Both the position numbers and the translations under genes were made by a program. Positions 23,831 to 36,009 of a stretch of DNA of 64,000 bases are shown here, piece by piece. Source of the stretch: Ashinkailepas kermadecensis (lineage: Eukaryota; Arthropoda; Thecostraca; Neolepadidae). The notes below the pieces were generated by a model that was not told the origin of the DNA, did no database searches, and worked only from the letters and a program-made list of their open reading frames with translations. Position 1 is the stretch's first letter. Each line of letters opens with the position of its first letter. The DNA lies in contig JAOTOM010005145.1 of assembly GCA_034440615.1 (NCBI GenBank), positions 1 to 64,000 of the forward strand, in the 5' to 3' direction.

Positions 23831-26800
23831 TAGATTGAGATTGAAAAGTAACTTGCTGCAAAATGATTTACCAAATAACCGAGCAGAGCGAAATAACCGA
23901 CAAAGCTTAGATGTATGCTAGTTCCTAACTATGCAGCACTTACAAGGTAATCACTGTGCAGAAAGTTGACAGTGGTTTTAAAGAAAGAAGAAATCACTCG
24001 CTGAATAGCTGCCAAAAATGAAATAAATAGCTGAAAACACTGACACACTAGACAAAGACAGACAGAATGGACAAAATGGCGCTGGGCAGCGTCTCTAGGT
24101 ATAAGTATTATAATCAGCTTGCTAAAAAAGAAACTTATGAGATAAAACTATGCAAATATATGTACAGAAGTAATTGCTAAATATCTATCCACAGTTAAGC
24201 CTAGTATATTGCCCGGTTCTGCAACGACTTATCTTGGAAAGCAGGACCTCCACAGCGACGTGTTTCCACCTTGACACCTGGCGGCGAACTCTATATATCT
24301 ATATATCTATATGGTAAGATCAAAACCTAGCGAATCGAGGAAACTCAGAATAACAAACTGTCACACTATATTTGATTATTTGCATCAACATCTCACGATG
24401 GGTGGAGAAGTTTGAAATGTATTGGTGGGGTTCAATGCATGGATGCAATGAGTGCTGCCAAATTGGTTGGTGATTGGGGATTCCAGACACGGTAAAATGT
24501 GGGTTGAAAGGCGGCATCTTTGATTTGTCCAAAATAAATGGAGTAGAGGAAGGGAGTGGGGCAGAATGTGGGTCCACTGAACAACACATTGAGATTGGAA
24601 CACTCGGAGGCTGGATAAATATCCACGCTGTTAAATGTTACGCTGGATAAATATCCACATGAACAATTCAAAAACGCCAAACCGCGAAGTTCGCTACTCT
24701 AAGAATTGCCAAATTGTCACGATTGTTTGACTGGAGCAAGGCAATCATGTAGAAACACTGGTCTGGATGAGATAGTTGTCCAACCAAGCAAAGAAACTTA
24801 ACTTCTATCCTATATGCCCCTAGATTAACCATAGGTCTAGGTTCTCTTTGTTTTGTAGTGTTTACTCCTCTTCTCTTATCTGTTACCGACTCCGTGCTCT
24901 TGTGCTTAGTGCTACCTGTGCTTGGTGCTACCTGTGCTCCGTGCTACCTGTGCTCCAGGCTACTTGTGCTTACTGGTACTAAGTCTGTCCAGTTCTGGCT
25001 TTGCCCCAGACAAACAATGGTGGAAATTTTGCAGTTTTGGCTTAGCGAAGTTGGCGGTTTGGGCGTTTTAAAATTTCATAGGATATTCCGCTTCAATCAT
25101 CACCGCAGCACAAGTGACGTCACCAGTAGAGCATGTTGAGCATTATTGAGTCGTTCGAGGTGGGAATAGGATGAACAGTGAACCAATATCACCCGTGTTG
25201 TGGGACAAGGATGCACTCATGTTTTCTCCATTTGTTGCGCATTATTTCAAGACGTGACAGCTGACTATTACAAGGGCTTCTCTATACTAAGTCAGCAGAT
25301 TTCTCGAACGAGCCCTTTAAATGCTTGTGACGCAGTTTGTTTTGATTGCGCAATGCGCCTGACACACAAGCACGTGTTCGTGACGGTAATTGAAAGCAGA
25401 TGTCCATCGAGATGAGTGTTGTTTATTCAATCTTTGAAAATAATGTCATCAAAGTCCGTCCATCTATCTGGTTCTCGTATTCCACGTGACGAATAATGAG
25501 AGTCATATTCCGGCTGCGGAGAAGCGATGCTTGTAGGGCATCTGCTTTCGCTGCTGGTGCTGGAAAACTTGAAGTCTCCTGTAATTGGTTTTCGACGATG
25601 GATTTTAAATACAAGGTAGGTAATTAGCTTTCGGTAAATAGGTATGTAAAGGAGTCCCCTTGGCTGATTTTTGGTTTACAAATTTTTCCGGTGTTTTCCG
25701 ATGTGATTTGAATGAGTGATATTATTTTTTTGTGGAAGTGAAAACCCATTTGTTTGATAAAAGTGATTTATTTGACATATAAGGAATCCGAGTTGAAATA
25801 AGTTCTTAAATCTTGCTAAGCCAAAGCAAACCAAGAAAAGATCAAACAAACCAAGTTCACGGAGAAAGGAACATAATCATTCAAAATTTTTTTTTTTTTT
25901 AAATAAGTACCTAGGTAGGTACCTAGATGAAATACATTTTTTACAACCAGTAGTATAGCCTAACCTAAGTAAAAAATATGGTGACATAATCTATTCTAGC
26001 CTAACCTAGCTGTTTTTTAAACCTAGCAAAGCATCCTTTCTTCAGCTATGTTTTCATTCTCCAATTGTAAAAAAAACAAGTTTAAAAGTCAAATATTTGT
26101 GTCCCATATCCCATGGAAATGAATGGTCACATATTAATTGCATTCAGAAACATGCTTTTACAATCTTGTTCCCTTGAATTGCTGGTATAATTGGAGATCA
26201 AGATAAATTTTGATTCTTTGGAATTTTTTTTAATACATGGTATTTTAACGTAAAAATGATGATGCGACCACTGATTTTCTCTGCAAATGATTACTTCTCA
26301 GTTGGCAAAGAAATAGACAATCAAAATCTTCACTACAAATATAGCACATTGCGTATAATTATCCGTACCTGGTGTGTCATAGACGTGATAAAGAAAAAGT
26401 TAAACACTTCATGCACCTGATTTAATGCTCTGACATCGAAAACCTTGTTTCTGCCTTGATTCAACATTTATTTCCAAGAATCCATACTCCCAAACCGACG
26501 CGTCCACAACGCGACCAAGGCCGGAAATTCCTTGCGATGCTGTAATCGTTAAGGACAGTACTGTCCAACACATCCTTGAAGGTTTAGTTTGCATTTTTAC
26601 TAAGAGGGGAAGTGTGTTTAGTAAGAATATTTATTAAATTTCTGAAAGTTTAGTAGGTATTGTTACTAAAGTTGCCTATACAATGTTGCAAACATTTGAT
26701 GATGTCATGGCCGAAAAACTTGCTTCGGAGGATTCTGGTTGTCCTGTTAGGTTAGGTTTGGTTAGATTATATTATGCTATGATACATTTTATATATTATG

Positions 26801-26940
26801 CTACATTATCTTAGTCTAGGTTAGGTTAGGATACTTGTGCCGATGATGTCATCAATTGTATCGACCGCCATTGACTTCAAAGTAATCATTTACAGTGAAA
26901 ATAAGTGATCACATCGTCTTCATCACGTCAGAAAGCATAC
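23831..26940. other. Intergenic sequence without a recognised gene
   Basis: Nothing conserved recognised. It contains a TATATCTA short repeat at 24,290-24,312, a small GTGCTACCTGTGCTCC tandem repeat at 24,897-24,975 (about four to five units), and from about 25,870 onward AT-rich sequence with TTAGG-type motifs. The 26,740-26,830 part matches (inverted) 51,010-51,090 and (direct) 51,235-51,300. Confidence 0.6.
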
Positions 26941-28006
26941 TATTACATTTAAAAAAATTACAAAAAATCAAAATTTACCTTGATCTCCAAATTTACCAAA
27001 TTGCCATATTGGGAGCAATAAAATAAACACTGTCCGTAACAATCGCACAATGAGTCTGTACTACCGACCGTAACGACAGCATGCACTGTCTGTACCAGCA
27101 TACATAGAGAGTGTACATATGAACTGTGCCTACTGTTCGGCAGTGGAACATGCATACTTTTGGTACATATGGGCAGTGCTGGCTGGGGTGGAGTGGAGGC
27201 TGATTGTGACCTCATTTAACCTTGAAGCCATTGACCTGGGGTCATGAAATGTATATTGCAGAGTTCACTACAGCCGTAATTCCTCCAAATTGTGCTTCTA
27301 GTTTCAGATCTTAGGTGGCCAACCCCCCCCCCCCCCCCCCAGTGAATGTTATGTGAGAGGCATGTTGACCGGGGATCTTCTGCACTTCCTACTGTAGCAT
27401 TGCTTGCACCCAAAGTGTAATGGTATGTGGTGTGTACAGAACCAGGCTGTTGAAATAAACAACTTGAACTGGATATGGATGCAATGTTTCATGGGGTCAC
27501 ATACCCTTGCTGTGAGGTAGGTGTATGACCACTGGTTTGAAGATACCAAAAGTTGAATGCCTGCAGAAAGTGAGAGGTCTTACTACGAGGCAGTGTGAAG
27601 CTATCATGGAACCATCTCAGTGGCTCCAGTTCATCAGAATCCCTTTAAATTGTTTCTGGGACAGGGGCAGATACAAGGGGCACTGGGGGCATGTGTTCCC
27701 AGTGTCCCCTCAGGTTTTTGGACAGAGTTGCACATTGAAATAAGTCTGATGTTCAGTGTGCCTGAATGCCCCCTCAAATTTTTCAGCCAGAAGCACCCTT
27801 CCAGAGATGAAGTTCCACAATGACAATTCCAGATGGTCCAATTCATTGCATGAGTAGGCTTTAGTTGAGTTTCCCCTTCTTACTTTCATGGGCAAATATT
27901 ATTACGTCAAGCAACTCATATGATAGTGTAGAGTAATCTAAAGGGCAACATTAACCAATGGCCCTGACTGCTAACAGCTGTGTGATCAGGTTAAAAATGC
28001 ACTGGT

Positions 28007-28075
28007 GCCAAGATTCGAACCCATCACCATCCATACACAAAGTGGACACCCTAACCAACTGCGCCAATTGTCGAC
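28007..28075 (-). repeat. tRNA-like segment (left arm)
   Basis: On the minus strand the segment has an A-box-like TTGGCGCAGTTGGTTAG and a B-box-like GGGTTCGAATCTTGG. It mirrors the plus-strand copy at 28,437-28,505. There is no cloverleaf acceptor stem closing the two ends, so it is a tRNA-derived (SINE-type) promoter rather than a working tRNA gene. Confidence 0.6.
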
Positions 28076-28436
28076 ACTGCGCAGGTTGAATATGCGATGT
28101 AGAGCATGCTGACGGAGATGTTTATTTTAACTTTAGAACAGTTTAAATTTCTTTCCAGCATTGTGGTCTGTCCTTCAATTTTTGCCTGTTTGGTTGGATA
28201 GTTAGATAACTACCAAGGTATCTACCTACATATCTAGATTAATTTGTAAATTTGCAGTTTAAAGTAATTTCTTATTCTGGTGCAATGTTTATGAATGTGC
28301 TTAACATGGTGTGACTAGTTATTTATTTTAGATTGTGCATAACATGCATACCCAACTTCGTCGGAGATCAGTGAAGCAATAAAGATCTCTCAGTCTGCAT
28401 GCTCTACATCGCATATTCCGGCTGGCACCATCCGGG

Positions 28437-28505
28437 CCATTGGCGCAGTTGGTTAAGGCATCCACTTTCTGTACCGGTGGTGGGGTTTGAATCCCAGCTT
28501 GGGTT
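28437..28505 (+). repeat. tRNA-like segment (right arm)
   Basis: CCATTGGCGCAGTTGGTTAA (A box) and GGGTTTGAATCCCAG (B box) are spaced as in RNA polymerase III internal promoters. The acceptor stem is not formed. With its inverted partner at 28,007-28,075 it would make two divergent SINE-like promoters. Confidence 0.6.
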
Positions 28506-29559
28506 ACCTTTTGACCTGATCACACTAATGGTTTGGGCTGTTGGTTAGTGTTGCACTTTATATTACTTTACACTATCATATAAGTTGCTTAATGTGCAAA
28601 TGTTTGTCTATGAAAGGAAGGAGGGAAATACTCAATTAAAGCCTAGTCATGCAATGAATGTCCATCTGCACCATCTGGAATTGTCATGGTGGAACTTTGT
28701 CTCTGGAGGGGTGCTTCTGGTTGAGAAAAAAAATTAAAGGGGCATTCAGGTGCACTGAAGGGCAGATTTCTGTCAATACATGTCTGGCCAAAAACCTGAG
28801 GTTACACTGGGGACACATGCCCCCAGCCCCCCTTGCATCTGCCCCTGTCCCAGAATCAATTGAAAGTGATACTGATGAACTGGAGTCACTGAGATGGTTC
28901 CATGATAGCTTCCACTGTCCTAACTTATACAGTAAAACCTCTCACCCTACCAGCATTCAACTTTTGTTATCCTTGAATCAAGGTGAGTCATACCCCTACC
29001 TTACAACCAGGGTTTGTGAAGCCATGAAAATATTGCATCCATATCCAGTTGTTTATTTCAACAGCCTGATTCTGTATGCACCACATTCCACTACATTTTG
29101 AGTGCAAGCAATGCTACTGTAGGAAGTGCAGAAGATTCTGGTCAACATGCCTCTCACATAATGCCCACTGGGGGGGGGGGGGGGGCAGCGGTTTCAAGCC
29201 CCATAAGATCTCTGAAACTACTAAAGCTAGAAGCACACAATTTGGAGGAATTACAGCTGTAATGAACTTGCAGTATACATTTCATGACTAGGTCAATTTT
29301 TCATGGTCAAATGAGGTCACAATTGGCCTTCACTCCACCCTAGCCAGCATTCCCAAGGGGGTCCCAAATTGATCTGAGACCGTACATATGTATGGTTGCT
29401 ACAGACAGAGTACAGACCTTGCATACTATCACTATGGTTGGTAGTACAGACTGTAAGTATGCTTGTTGCAGCCAGCATTTATTTTATTATATATTAAAAA
29501 TTTGATTTTTTTATAACTCACAACAGAGCCCTAACCTAACCTAACTTAACCAAATCCAA

Positions 29560-30880
29560 CCCCTTTGTATGCTTCATGGAGGTAAAATGTGTGTACAACT
29601 TGTCTTGTGGTTGCCTTAAACTGCAATAATGCTGATTTGTTTAATGCTTACATTTACATGTTTTATGGCAATGCTTGATTTTATTAACACAAATGCCTAT
29701 TTGGTATTTCAAATGCCTATTTGGTCAGCATGCAATTTCATTAAACCTGTATTTTACTGTGGAAATGGCATTCAAAAACACATTGCAACAGCATGCTTTT
29801 TCATGTGATTGAGGTGATATTCATAACATTGGATTTTAAAAAAATGCCTTGAACTACAATAATACTGATAACACTATTATTTGTGACAAAATGGGTCAAG
29901 TGATATTTTAGTTGTGATGCAACATTAACAAAATGTATGGACATGCTTGTAGCACGATTAAGATAATGTCACCACTCATTTCTGGAGCAGTTTCATGCTT
30001 TTTAAATGGCAAGCAAAAAAGGCAAAAAAGAGGCTTTGTGGTCTGAACCATGCTGAAGCTATCACACCACATATTTGGAACATCTTACAGGAGTTATGGG
30101 AGCATATGAGTAAGAATGTGGAGGAAAGGTCTGTAGTACCACTTCTTGTAATCTTTGCCAATGGCACTATGGAATAGAATGGCACCAGCTCCTCTACTTT
30201 TCACCAGCATTGGTACACCTCTGTATGGAATCATCAATGCTCTCTTAATGCAAGTTATGTGACATGATGTACTTGTGGTTGTCATCTAGTTTGTTTGAAT
30301 TAAATAATGTCATCATGTTTTTGTTAGTAATGTTTTCAAGTACCAAGCTTATAGCTTATTGTCACATCATTGCTGTTGAGCCCAATATATGTATGATGTC
30401 ATATATTTAGCATGGGAGAGATGGGTACATAATATAGTGGAACAATTGGATGGATTGGCTCAAAACTCAAATATTGTCGCTGCTGTGTGGAAATGGAGAT
30501 TGCATAAACATAAAATATATCACAATGTAGAAAGGACATGGAATGGAGCTGCACACTGACTCCAGCACATGCAAATGCATAGTGATGCACAATGCATGCT
30601 ATGCCTCTGCCCTCAGCACATCAGTAACCATCAGTCAGTCATCAATAATTATCAGTCCTTTGGGACAGGGTTATGGGGTCAGAGTGGCAAGACATCAAAG
30701 TGATGTTTTGAGTCAATTGCTCAATTTAAGAACTTCAGGACCATTGCAATTGACCTGCCCAAAGTCTTGATAATTACCCATGCCTGACAAACCATTCAAG
30801 AATAATGCACATCCATACATATATGTTTATTTATATCTCAATAATCTTTAGCAGTGTAACTGTGATGCGGGTGCATCCAA
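29560..30880. other. Intergenic sequence, no gene supported
   Basis: AT-rich sequence. A 60-codon frame at 29,995-30,177 has plausible composition (KWQAKKAKKRLCGLNHAEA) but no family I recognise and no flanking coding signal. Nothing else stands out. Confidence 0.5.
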
Positions 30881-30929
30881 GAGGACCGGTCCGAAGCCGC
30901 TAAATATTCGTGTCCATTTCCTGTGTAGC

Positions 30930-31362
30930 TTGTGGTGTTTCAGTGGACAGTGTGTTGCACCTCAGTGAATGACATGGTTTGAGTCAGTTGATTGTGTGGG
31001 CTTTAGGGCGCATCCACTTCATTGGTCATGTAGCGCCCATGACGTGGTTTGAATTCGGTGGAAAGAAGGCCACGTTTCATTGACGGTGTGTCTTGTTCCA
31101 GTGGACGATGTGTCGTTTTTCAACATATGATGTCTGGTTTTTCAGCAGACGATATGGCAAGTTAAGTGGGAGAATGGTCCTTTCATCAGATAGTGTGTCA
31201 TGTTTCAGTGGATAGTATATCGTGTTTCAGAGCAAGGTGTGTCGTGTTCTAGTGGACGCGTTTGTATTTCAGTAGACAGTGTATCGTGTGTTTCAGAAGA
31301 TGGTGTGTCGTGTTTCAGAGAATGGTTTGTAGTGTTTCAGAAACTGATGTGTTGTGTTTCAG
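30930..31362 (+). repeat. Tandem array of acceptor-like TGTTTCAG units upstream of FPGS exon A
   Basis: Roughly 24-32-bp units resembling 'GTGTGTCGTGTTTCAGTGGACA' are repeated about 10-14 times. From 31,200 on nearly every unit contains a pyrimidine-rich tract ending TTTCAG, the same sequence as the real acceptor at 31,361-31,362. The array looks like repeated copying of the intron 3' end. Confidence 0.75.
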
Positions 31363-31534
31363 CACGCCATCACGGCACTGAACTCCCTGCAGTCGTGCCA
31401 GTCGTCGTTGAACCAGCACCGGGCCGAGCGGAGTCGCCGCCCAGAGCGGAGCCTGCTTCAGACGGCTCATTGTTTGCGCCACCTGGGCCTGACCCAGCAC
31501 CACCTGGACCAGCTCAGGGTGGTACACGTGGCAG
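31363..31534 (+). CDS. FPGS: FPGS exon A (folylpolyglutamate synthase, N-terminal region)
   Basis: First recognised exon of folylpolyglutamate synthase, the ATP-dependent ligase that adds gamma-linked glutamates to folates so that cytosol and mitochondria retain them. Acceptor TTTCAG is at 31,362 and donor CAG/GTGTGT after 31,534. It encodes HAITALNSLQ and ends LDQLRVVHVAG, which aligns with the family's 'AV..LNTLQ...L..L.IIHVTG' segment just before the ATP-binding loop. It ends with one base of a Gly codon completed by exon B. The start codon and any mitochondrial leader lie in an upstream exon I could not identify. The last 55 bases plus the donor are duplicated downstream (see 31,479-31,680). 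Confidence 0.85.
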
Positions 31535-31680
31535 GTGTGTCGTCTGGTCTGTCATCGCCACCTGGGCCTGACCCAGCATCACCTGGACCAGCTTAGGGTG
31601 GTGCATGCGGCATGTGTGTCGTTTGATCTATCTACACCACCTGGATCTCAGCCAACACCACTTGGACCATCGGGACCACG
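31479..31680 (+). repeat. 79-bp tandem duplication of the exon A donor side
   Basis: The segment beginning ACCTGGGCCTGACCCAGCA at 31,481 recurs at 31,560 and, more degraded, at 31,639. Each unit carries the last coding bases of exon A plus the start of the intron. The second copy still reads ACCTGGACCAGCTTAGGGTGG, but its donor is altered (GCATGTGTGTC in place of GCAGGTGTGTC). Confidence 0.9.
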
Positions 31681-32465
31681 GTAACCGGGATGCTTGCCAA
31701 TCATTTCCAGGAAATTATTTACTCCTTTTTGCAAAAGATGAATTGCCTTCCTTGGAAATGACTCACCGGAAAGCACAAATAGGAATGTTTCGTATGTCAG
31801 AACCAGACATAAAAATATCCTCTCCGACCTGGAATTCCTTAAAAAAAAATTACTCTCAACACAGGACTTAAAAGCATGAATACGACCCTGCTCGTGCCTC
31901 CTCGTCTTCACGATTTTCCTCCACCCGGTACAGCGATGCTTTCGGCCGGCCAGATGAGAGTGAGACCGCATTCTGTCTTCATTGCATTAGTTGTTCACCA
32001 TTTTATATGGTGGATTTTGCACCCTCAAATCCCTTGATTGGTACCTGCGCTACCGTTGCACCTGGCCATTTGGGGATACAACGAATACATCTGTTATGAA
32101 ATATATGATATGTACAGGGAGTTCTCGCTTCTGCTGGGAAGTTAGCACGGGCGAAGGCGAAGCCCGAGTGAGCTACTGCCATGCGGCGCTAAAATAATTG
32201 TTTTTCGTAATGTGTGAGATGTGGAAGTGAGTACTGTAGGATGTCGAAAGTTGCCATGAAAGCAATGCCATTTAATGTACCTCAAATCATTCGATCTAAA
32301 ATTTTAACCATTAATGTACTGGTATACGTGCCATTTTTGTTTGTTTTGGTTGCCTAATATAGATATATCTATATTAACTATAACAATAGCAGTGCCTCTG
32401 CCATAAACTGACATCGTATAGTAGCCCACATCATCACAATATCTTGCCTATTTGTGTGTTACAAG

Positions 32466-32830
32466 CTGTTCGTGTATCGCAATCCGCCATGGTGAGAATA
32501 AGCATGATGTTTATAAGTGTGAGGATGTCGGGTTGGCTCCGTCGGTAGGGCGTCGGACTTAGGCTAGAATCACACAACCGGCGGGATTACCGAGTCCACC
32601 CGCAACCAATCGGTGTGCGATGCTGACGACGCTATATGGCCCAGCAGTCGAATGCGTCGCACAAGAAACCACGGTTCTTGTCCGTGACATGTTGTTTGAC
32701 ATGAGACACGGAACTTCATAAACACACATCGAGTGCCTCGTGGCAACACTTCTTAGGGAAGGATGTCGATGTGGTGTTCAGAAAGTGGTATGTTCCATCC
32801 TGTAGCGTGAAGAATGTACCACTGCTGCCA
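32466..32830 (+). repeat. Dispersed repeat, second copy at 57.4 kb
   Basis: GTTCGTGTATCGCAATCCG, then GGTGAG.ATAAGCATGATG, and further right 'GTTCAGAAAGTGGTATGTTCCA', are shared with 57,378-57,600. The copy here has about 200 extra bases (32,521-32,715) starting with a tRNA-like 'TTGGCTCCGTCGGTAGGGCG', possibly a SINE inserted into the repeat. Confidence 0.55.
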
Positions 32831-33327
32831 TATATATGAAGCAAAAGTTCGTGTCGTGTCAGGCACCAGAGCCGGCTCGGTCCGGCGTCACCATTTGAAC
32901 ATTTATAACTATTTCCCTGCAGCGGTTCAAGTGCCCATACCGTCACTCAGAGTTCAGCCTGGTGCTTTCATGTTGAGTTTTAGTAGCTTTCACCAGAATA
33001 GTCCCTTTTAATATGCACGTTTTTATTGTTAAAAGAACAGGTTTATGACGGACTTGGTGCAGAGTCCTAACATTACTTTTCCATTAACTGTGCAGATGAA
33101 GTAAGAAGTTGCCTTGACATAATTAAGGATCGGAATAAAATGCAGGATAGACACTCAAGGATGAAAAATCAGAGTATGCCTTTTACTTGAGGCGTCTGCA
33201 TTTCACACTTTATCAGTTATGTCTATCATGACTGCTCACACTTCCTATGCGGGAAAAAAATGATGCAAACTTAAGACAAGGATGAATTGTTCCACTAACT
33301 GCACTTACAGTCGCATGCTATTGTTAT

Positions 33328-33384
33328 GAGCGCTGTATGACCAACGCAGTCGATGCGCCCGTAAGCCCAAATAACCAACCAACA
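33328..33384 (+). repeat. Dispersed 'GCGCTATATGACC...CAAATAACTAAC' tail, copy 1
   Basis: About 57 bp: GAGCGCTGTATGACC, AACGCAGTCGATGCGCCC, then an A-rich tail (AAGCCCAAATAACCAACC). The same block occurs at 33,634, 43,321 (partial), 43,491 (partial), 44,938, 55,781 and 63,093. It looks like the conserved 3' end of a SINE or RTE-type LINE. Confidence 0.75.
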
Positions 33385-33633
33385 GTCGCATGTTGCATTA
33401 TTTTGCGCTGACTTGGTGGGAGCCGGTGCAGCCGCCACTGACTAACAACCACCAGCCAAATAGCCGCTGGTTACGCGGTTATGAGGTCATGCCATGCGAT
33501 CTGCTTTCCTCGAGGCCCAGCTACTGTGTGGCAGGTGTCGGTCCGATGGACGGTGCCACGCTGAATGATTGTGTGTGGCATACATTGAGCGGGAGGGCTG
33601 TGAGAAAAACGAACGGCGACGGGGCGTGTCAAT

Positions 33634-33690
33634 GGGCGCTAAACGACCCTGTAGTCGGCGTGCCCTTAAATCCAAATTATCAATCAATGG
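33634..33690 (+). repeat. Dispersed tail repeat, copy 2
   Basis: GGGCGCTAAACGACC, TGTAGTCGGCGTGCCC, then TTAAATCCAAATTATCAATC. More diverged than the copy at 44,938. Confidence 0.7.
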
Positions 33691-34381
33691 ACGTGTCACC
33701 TATGCCAAGTCGATAATTCAGCATAGTGTATTTAATGGTGAGTTGCGTGCGCCATATCCGGCAGATGGGCCAGATTTCGGTCACATCACAGCCAAGTTCG
33801 TCTGAAACAGATTCTTTTTTCGATGCACATGTGCTGAAATAGGGGTCCTGTGCAAATATATAAGATGGATCACAAATTTTAATGCGCTGCGCCGAATTAT
33901 TGAACTACGTTTTGCTCAGTTGTGGAAATTCCTGCACTTGCGCGAAAATTGAAAGGCATCGAGGTGCATGGCCACTGGCTGCCAGGAGACCACAGCTGCC
34001 GTCTGTCAAAAGTTCCCTGCCTCGATATGTTGTACGAGCCTATGCCTTCAGCAGGGAGCCCCATAGCCCGCCACTTGCCCTCACTCGTTCATGCGCCTTG
34101 TATTGGTGTAGTACTGCGGTTTTTGTCGAAATGGAATGCACTGGTGGGCAGTGGAGTACGCTGCTCAAAGCCTGTACCTGTACGTGTACATAGAAATGTC
34201 AGGTTTTTCGTCTTATCTCTGAATATTATCATTCAGTTTTTTTTCTCATTTACTTTTTTCCACCTGACGATAGCAACATAATCCCAACTAAATAAGGCAA
34301 CACAGATCCTTTCGGTCTCCTCCACACGACCTCTTGTATAGCGGTGCACAGGTTTTGAGCTCACCACCGGCTCTCCTGCAG

Positions 34382-34575
34382 GTACCAAAGGCAAGGGCTC
34401 GACGTGTGCCCTGACGGAGAGTCTGCTCCGTCACCATGGTTACCGGACGGGCTTCTTCTCGTCGCCGCACCTGGTGGCGGCGCGAGAGCGGATCCGCGTG
34501 GACGGTCAACCAATCTCCGAGGAGAAGTTCGCCAGCTACTTCTGGGAGGTCTACGACCGGCTGGAGCTTGCCAAG
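34382..34575 (+). CDS. FPGS: FPGS exon B (ATP-binding P-loop)
   Basis: Encodes the nucleotide-binding loop of folylpolyglutamate synthase. The split Gly codon from exon A continues as TKGKGSTCALTESLL, giving the family GTKGKGS loop that holds ATP. It continues through YRTGFFSSPHLV and RERIRVDGQPISEE, all strongly conserved in animal FPGS, to FWEVYDRLELAK. Acceptor CTGCAG ends at 34,381; donor AAG/GTGGGC follows 34,575. The length of 194 nt takes phase 1 to phase 0. No inserted stops, so the exon appears under selection. Unlike most exons of this gene it has no obvious edge duplication. Confidence 0.95.
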
Positions 34576-36009
34576 GTGGGCCGAAGGCTTGTGCATGGTA
34601 GGGTGCACGGCAGCGGGGCTGGTTGGTCTGGCGGCAGTTGCACAGAGAGGGTGGGCATAGAAAGGTGGGACAGGGAGGCAGACCGAGTGGAGATGTAGAG
34701 AGAACAAAGGAGGTCGGAACAGGAAAGTGGTGGAGGAGGCATTTCAGAGTAGCCTACACTCGGTGCAGGCTATTACACCAGTCGACGATCCGTGACCTCG
34801 TCAGGAGCATCGTCCTGAATTTATGTCGTGTAGAGTATTATCCTGTCCGTAAAATGATGTCTTTAATTTCTCTCTGGAACGTTCAATGAACCTGTCAATG
34901 AAATAGTGCAATATTCTGCCTTTGATAAAATGCCCATAGCGAAAGGATACTTTGATCAGCGCTTCACTCCAGTAATCGTATACCATGTAGCAGTGGTTTC
35001 AACTTCTGCGCGTATGGTGCAAATTGACACTAACACACCTTTTTCTTGCATTGCTCCGATATTTTTCGACATCCTTCCTCATATCGAAACACCCGTAATA
35101 TCTCCAAACACCATGCCAAATATCATTGGCAATATCGTATTGGCACCATCGAAATACAATGTAAAAGAGGACATCAAACTAAGTATCACACTAGATACAC
35201 ATGAAATAGCCGTACGGTGCCTTTTACACTCGCATTTGCTTGGCCGGGAAGCTGCTTCCTTCCATTCTGCAAACTTCAACAAAATCGACTCGTGTTAGCC
35301 AGCTCACTATTGCAAACAAGCAGGCAAGAACTTTCAAGTGATTGCCATCTAGCGAGAGCGAAGTGAAGCAGTGGTGTACGTTGTGGGCGCAGAATGTCCG
35401 AAGTACTTGGCGCGCCGCAAAGCACCAATCCACCATCACAAAGATATAGGTTCAGATGTGGAAGATAAAAAAGACGGCGATGTTCTTTCGACACTGAGCT
35501 GACACCTAGCTTTGAAGCTAATTTATGGAAGAAAGAATATTGCATGGTGTTGTGGAAGGTGAAGAATGGAAACTGAAGACCTTTTTTTTGTCATTCCATG
35601 CATGTTTCCAGTGACTTTTCCGAGTAAAACAATAACGTCATTCGGTTTTAACTGTACTGAACTTCCTTACGATTATGACCAGTACATGCCGAATACTTAT
35701 ATTCCCAATATTTCAAGTAAATAAATTTGGCTGTGAAATGCAGGGATTATACTGGAGGAAAAATGAAGGAGGTTGAGCTTAGTTTAAATGAAGTCATTTT
35801 GTTCAATCATCGGATCAAATGAAGTCATTTTGATTGTAAATCAGGATATTATTTCACAGAAATAATATTATCGTTGATGGTCCGCGAAGTACGACACCTA
35901 ACCGAAATAAAATGCATGGGAGTTGATATTTCATAGGATGTATATTTGTACCAGCCACGTACTTACCCTTCTATGTTGATCTATCACAGTTTTGCATGCT
36001 TGATATTTC

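Larger units (their letters stand above)
26945..29560. repeat. Giant imperfect palindrome, arms about 1.1-1.2 kb
   Basis: The left arm (about 26,945-28,125) and right arm (about 28,385-29,560) are inverted copies around a spacer of about 260 bp. Pairs checked by eye include GTCATGAAATGTATATTGCA at 27,241 with the rc of TGCAGTATACATTTCATGAC near 29,270; AGCATTGCTTGCAC at 27,400 with GTGCAAGCAATGCT at 29,102; GGGACAGGGGCAGAT at 27,658 with ATCTGCCCCTGTCCC at 28,838; CCAGAAGCACCC at 27,783 with GGGTGCTTCTGG at 28,708; and ATATGCGATGTAGAGCATGC at 28,089 with the rc at about 28,400. Opposed poly-C and poly-G runs sit at matching places (27,327 and 29,169). Near the centre each arm has a tRNA-like segment. 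It is either a foldback transposon or an inverted duplication of a SINE-containing repeat. Confidence 0.9.
31681..34381 (+). other. FPGS intron A-B
   Basis: Intron of about 2.85 kb in total. It contains a dispersed repeat at 32,466-32,830 and two copies of the GCGCTATATGACC...AAATAACTAAC tail repeat (33,328 and 33,634). A 103-120-codon frame around 33,900-34,280 has no recognisable domain. The intron ends CTCCTGCAG at 34,381. Confidence 0.7.

Noticed and set aside
29995..30177. 60-codon frame with plausible composition
   Set aside because: No family recognised, no splice sites in phase, and it is embedded in repeat-rich DNA.
33882..34281. 103- and 119-codon overlapping plus frames in the FPGS intron
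   Set aside because: No conserved motif. FPGS exons A and B join perfectly without it.
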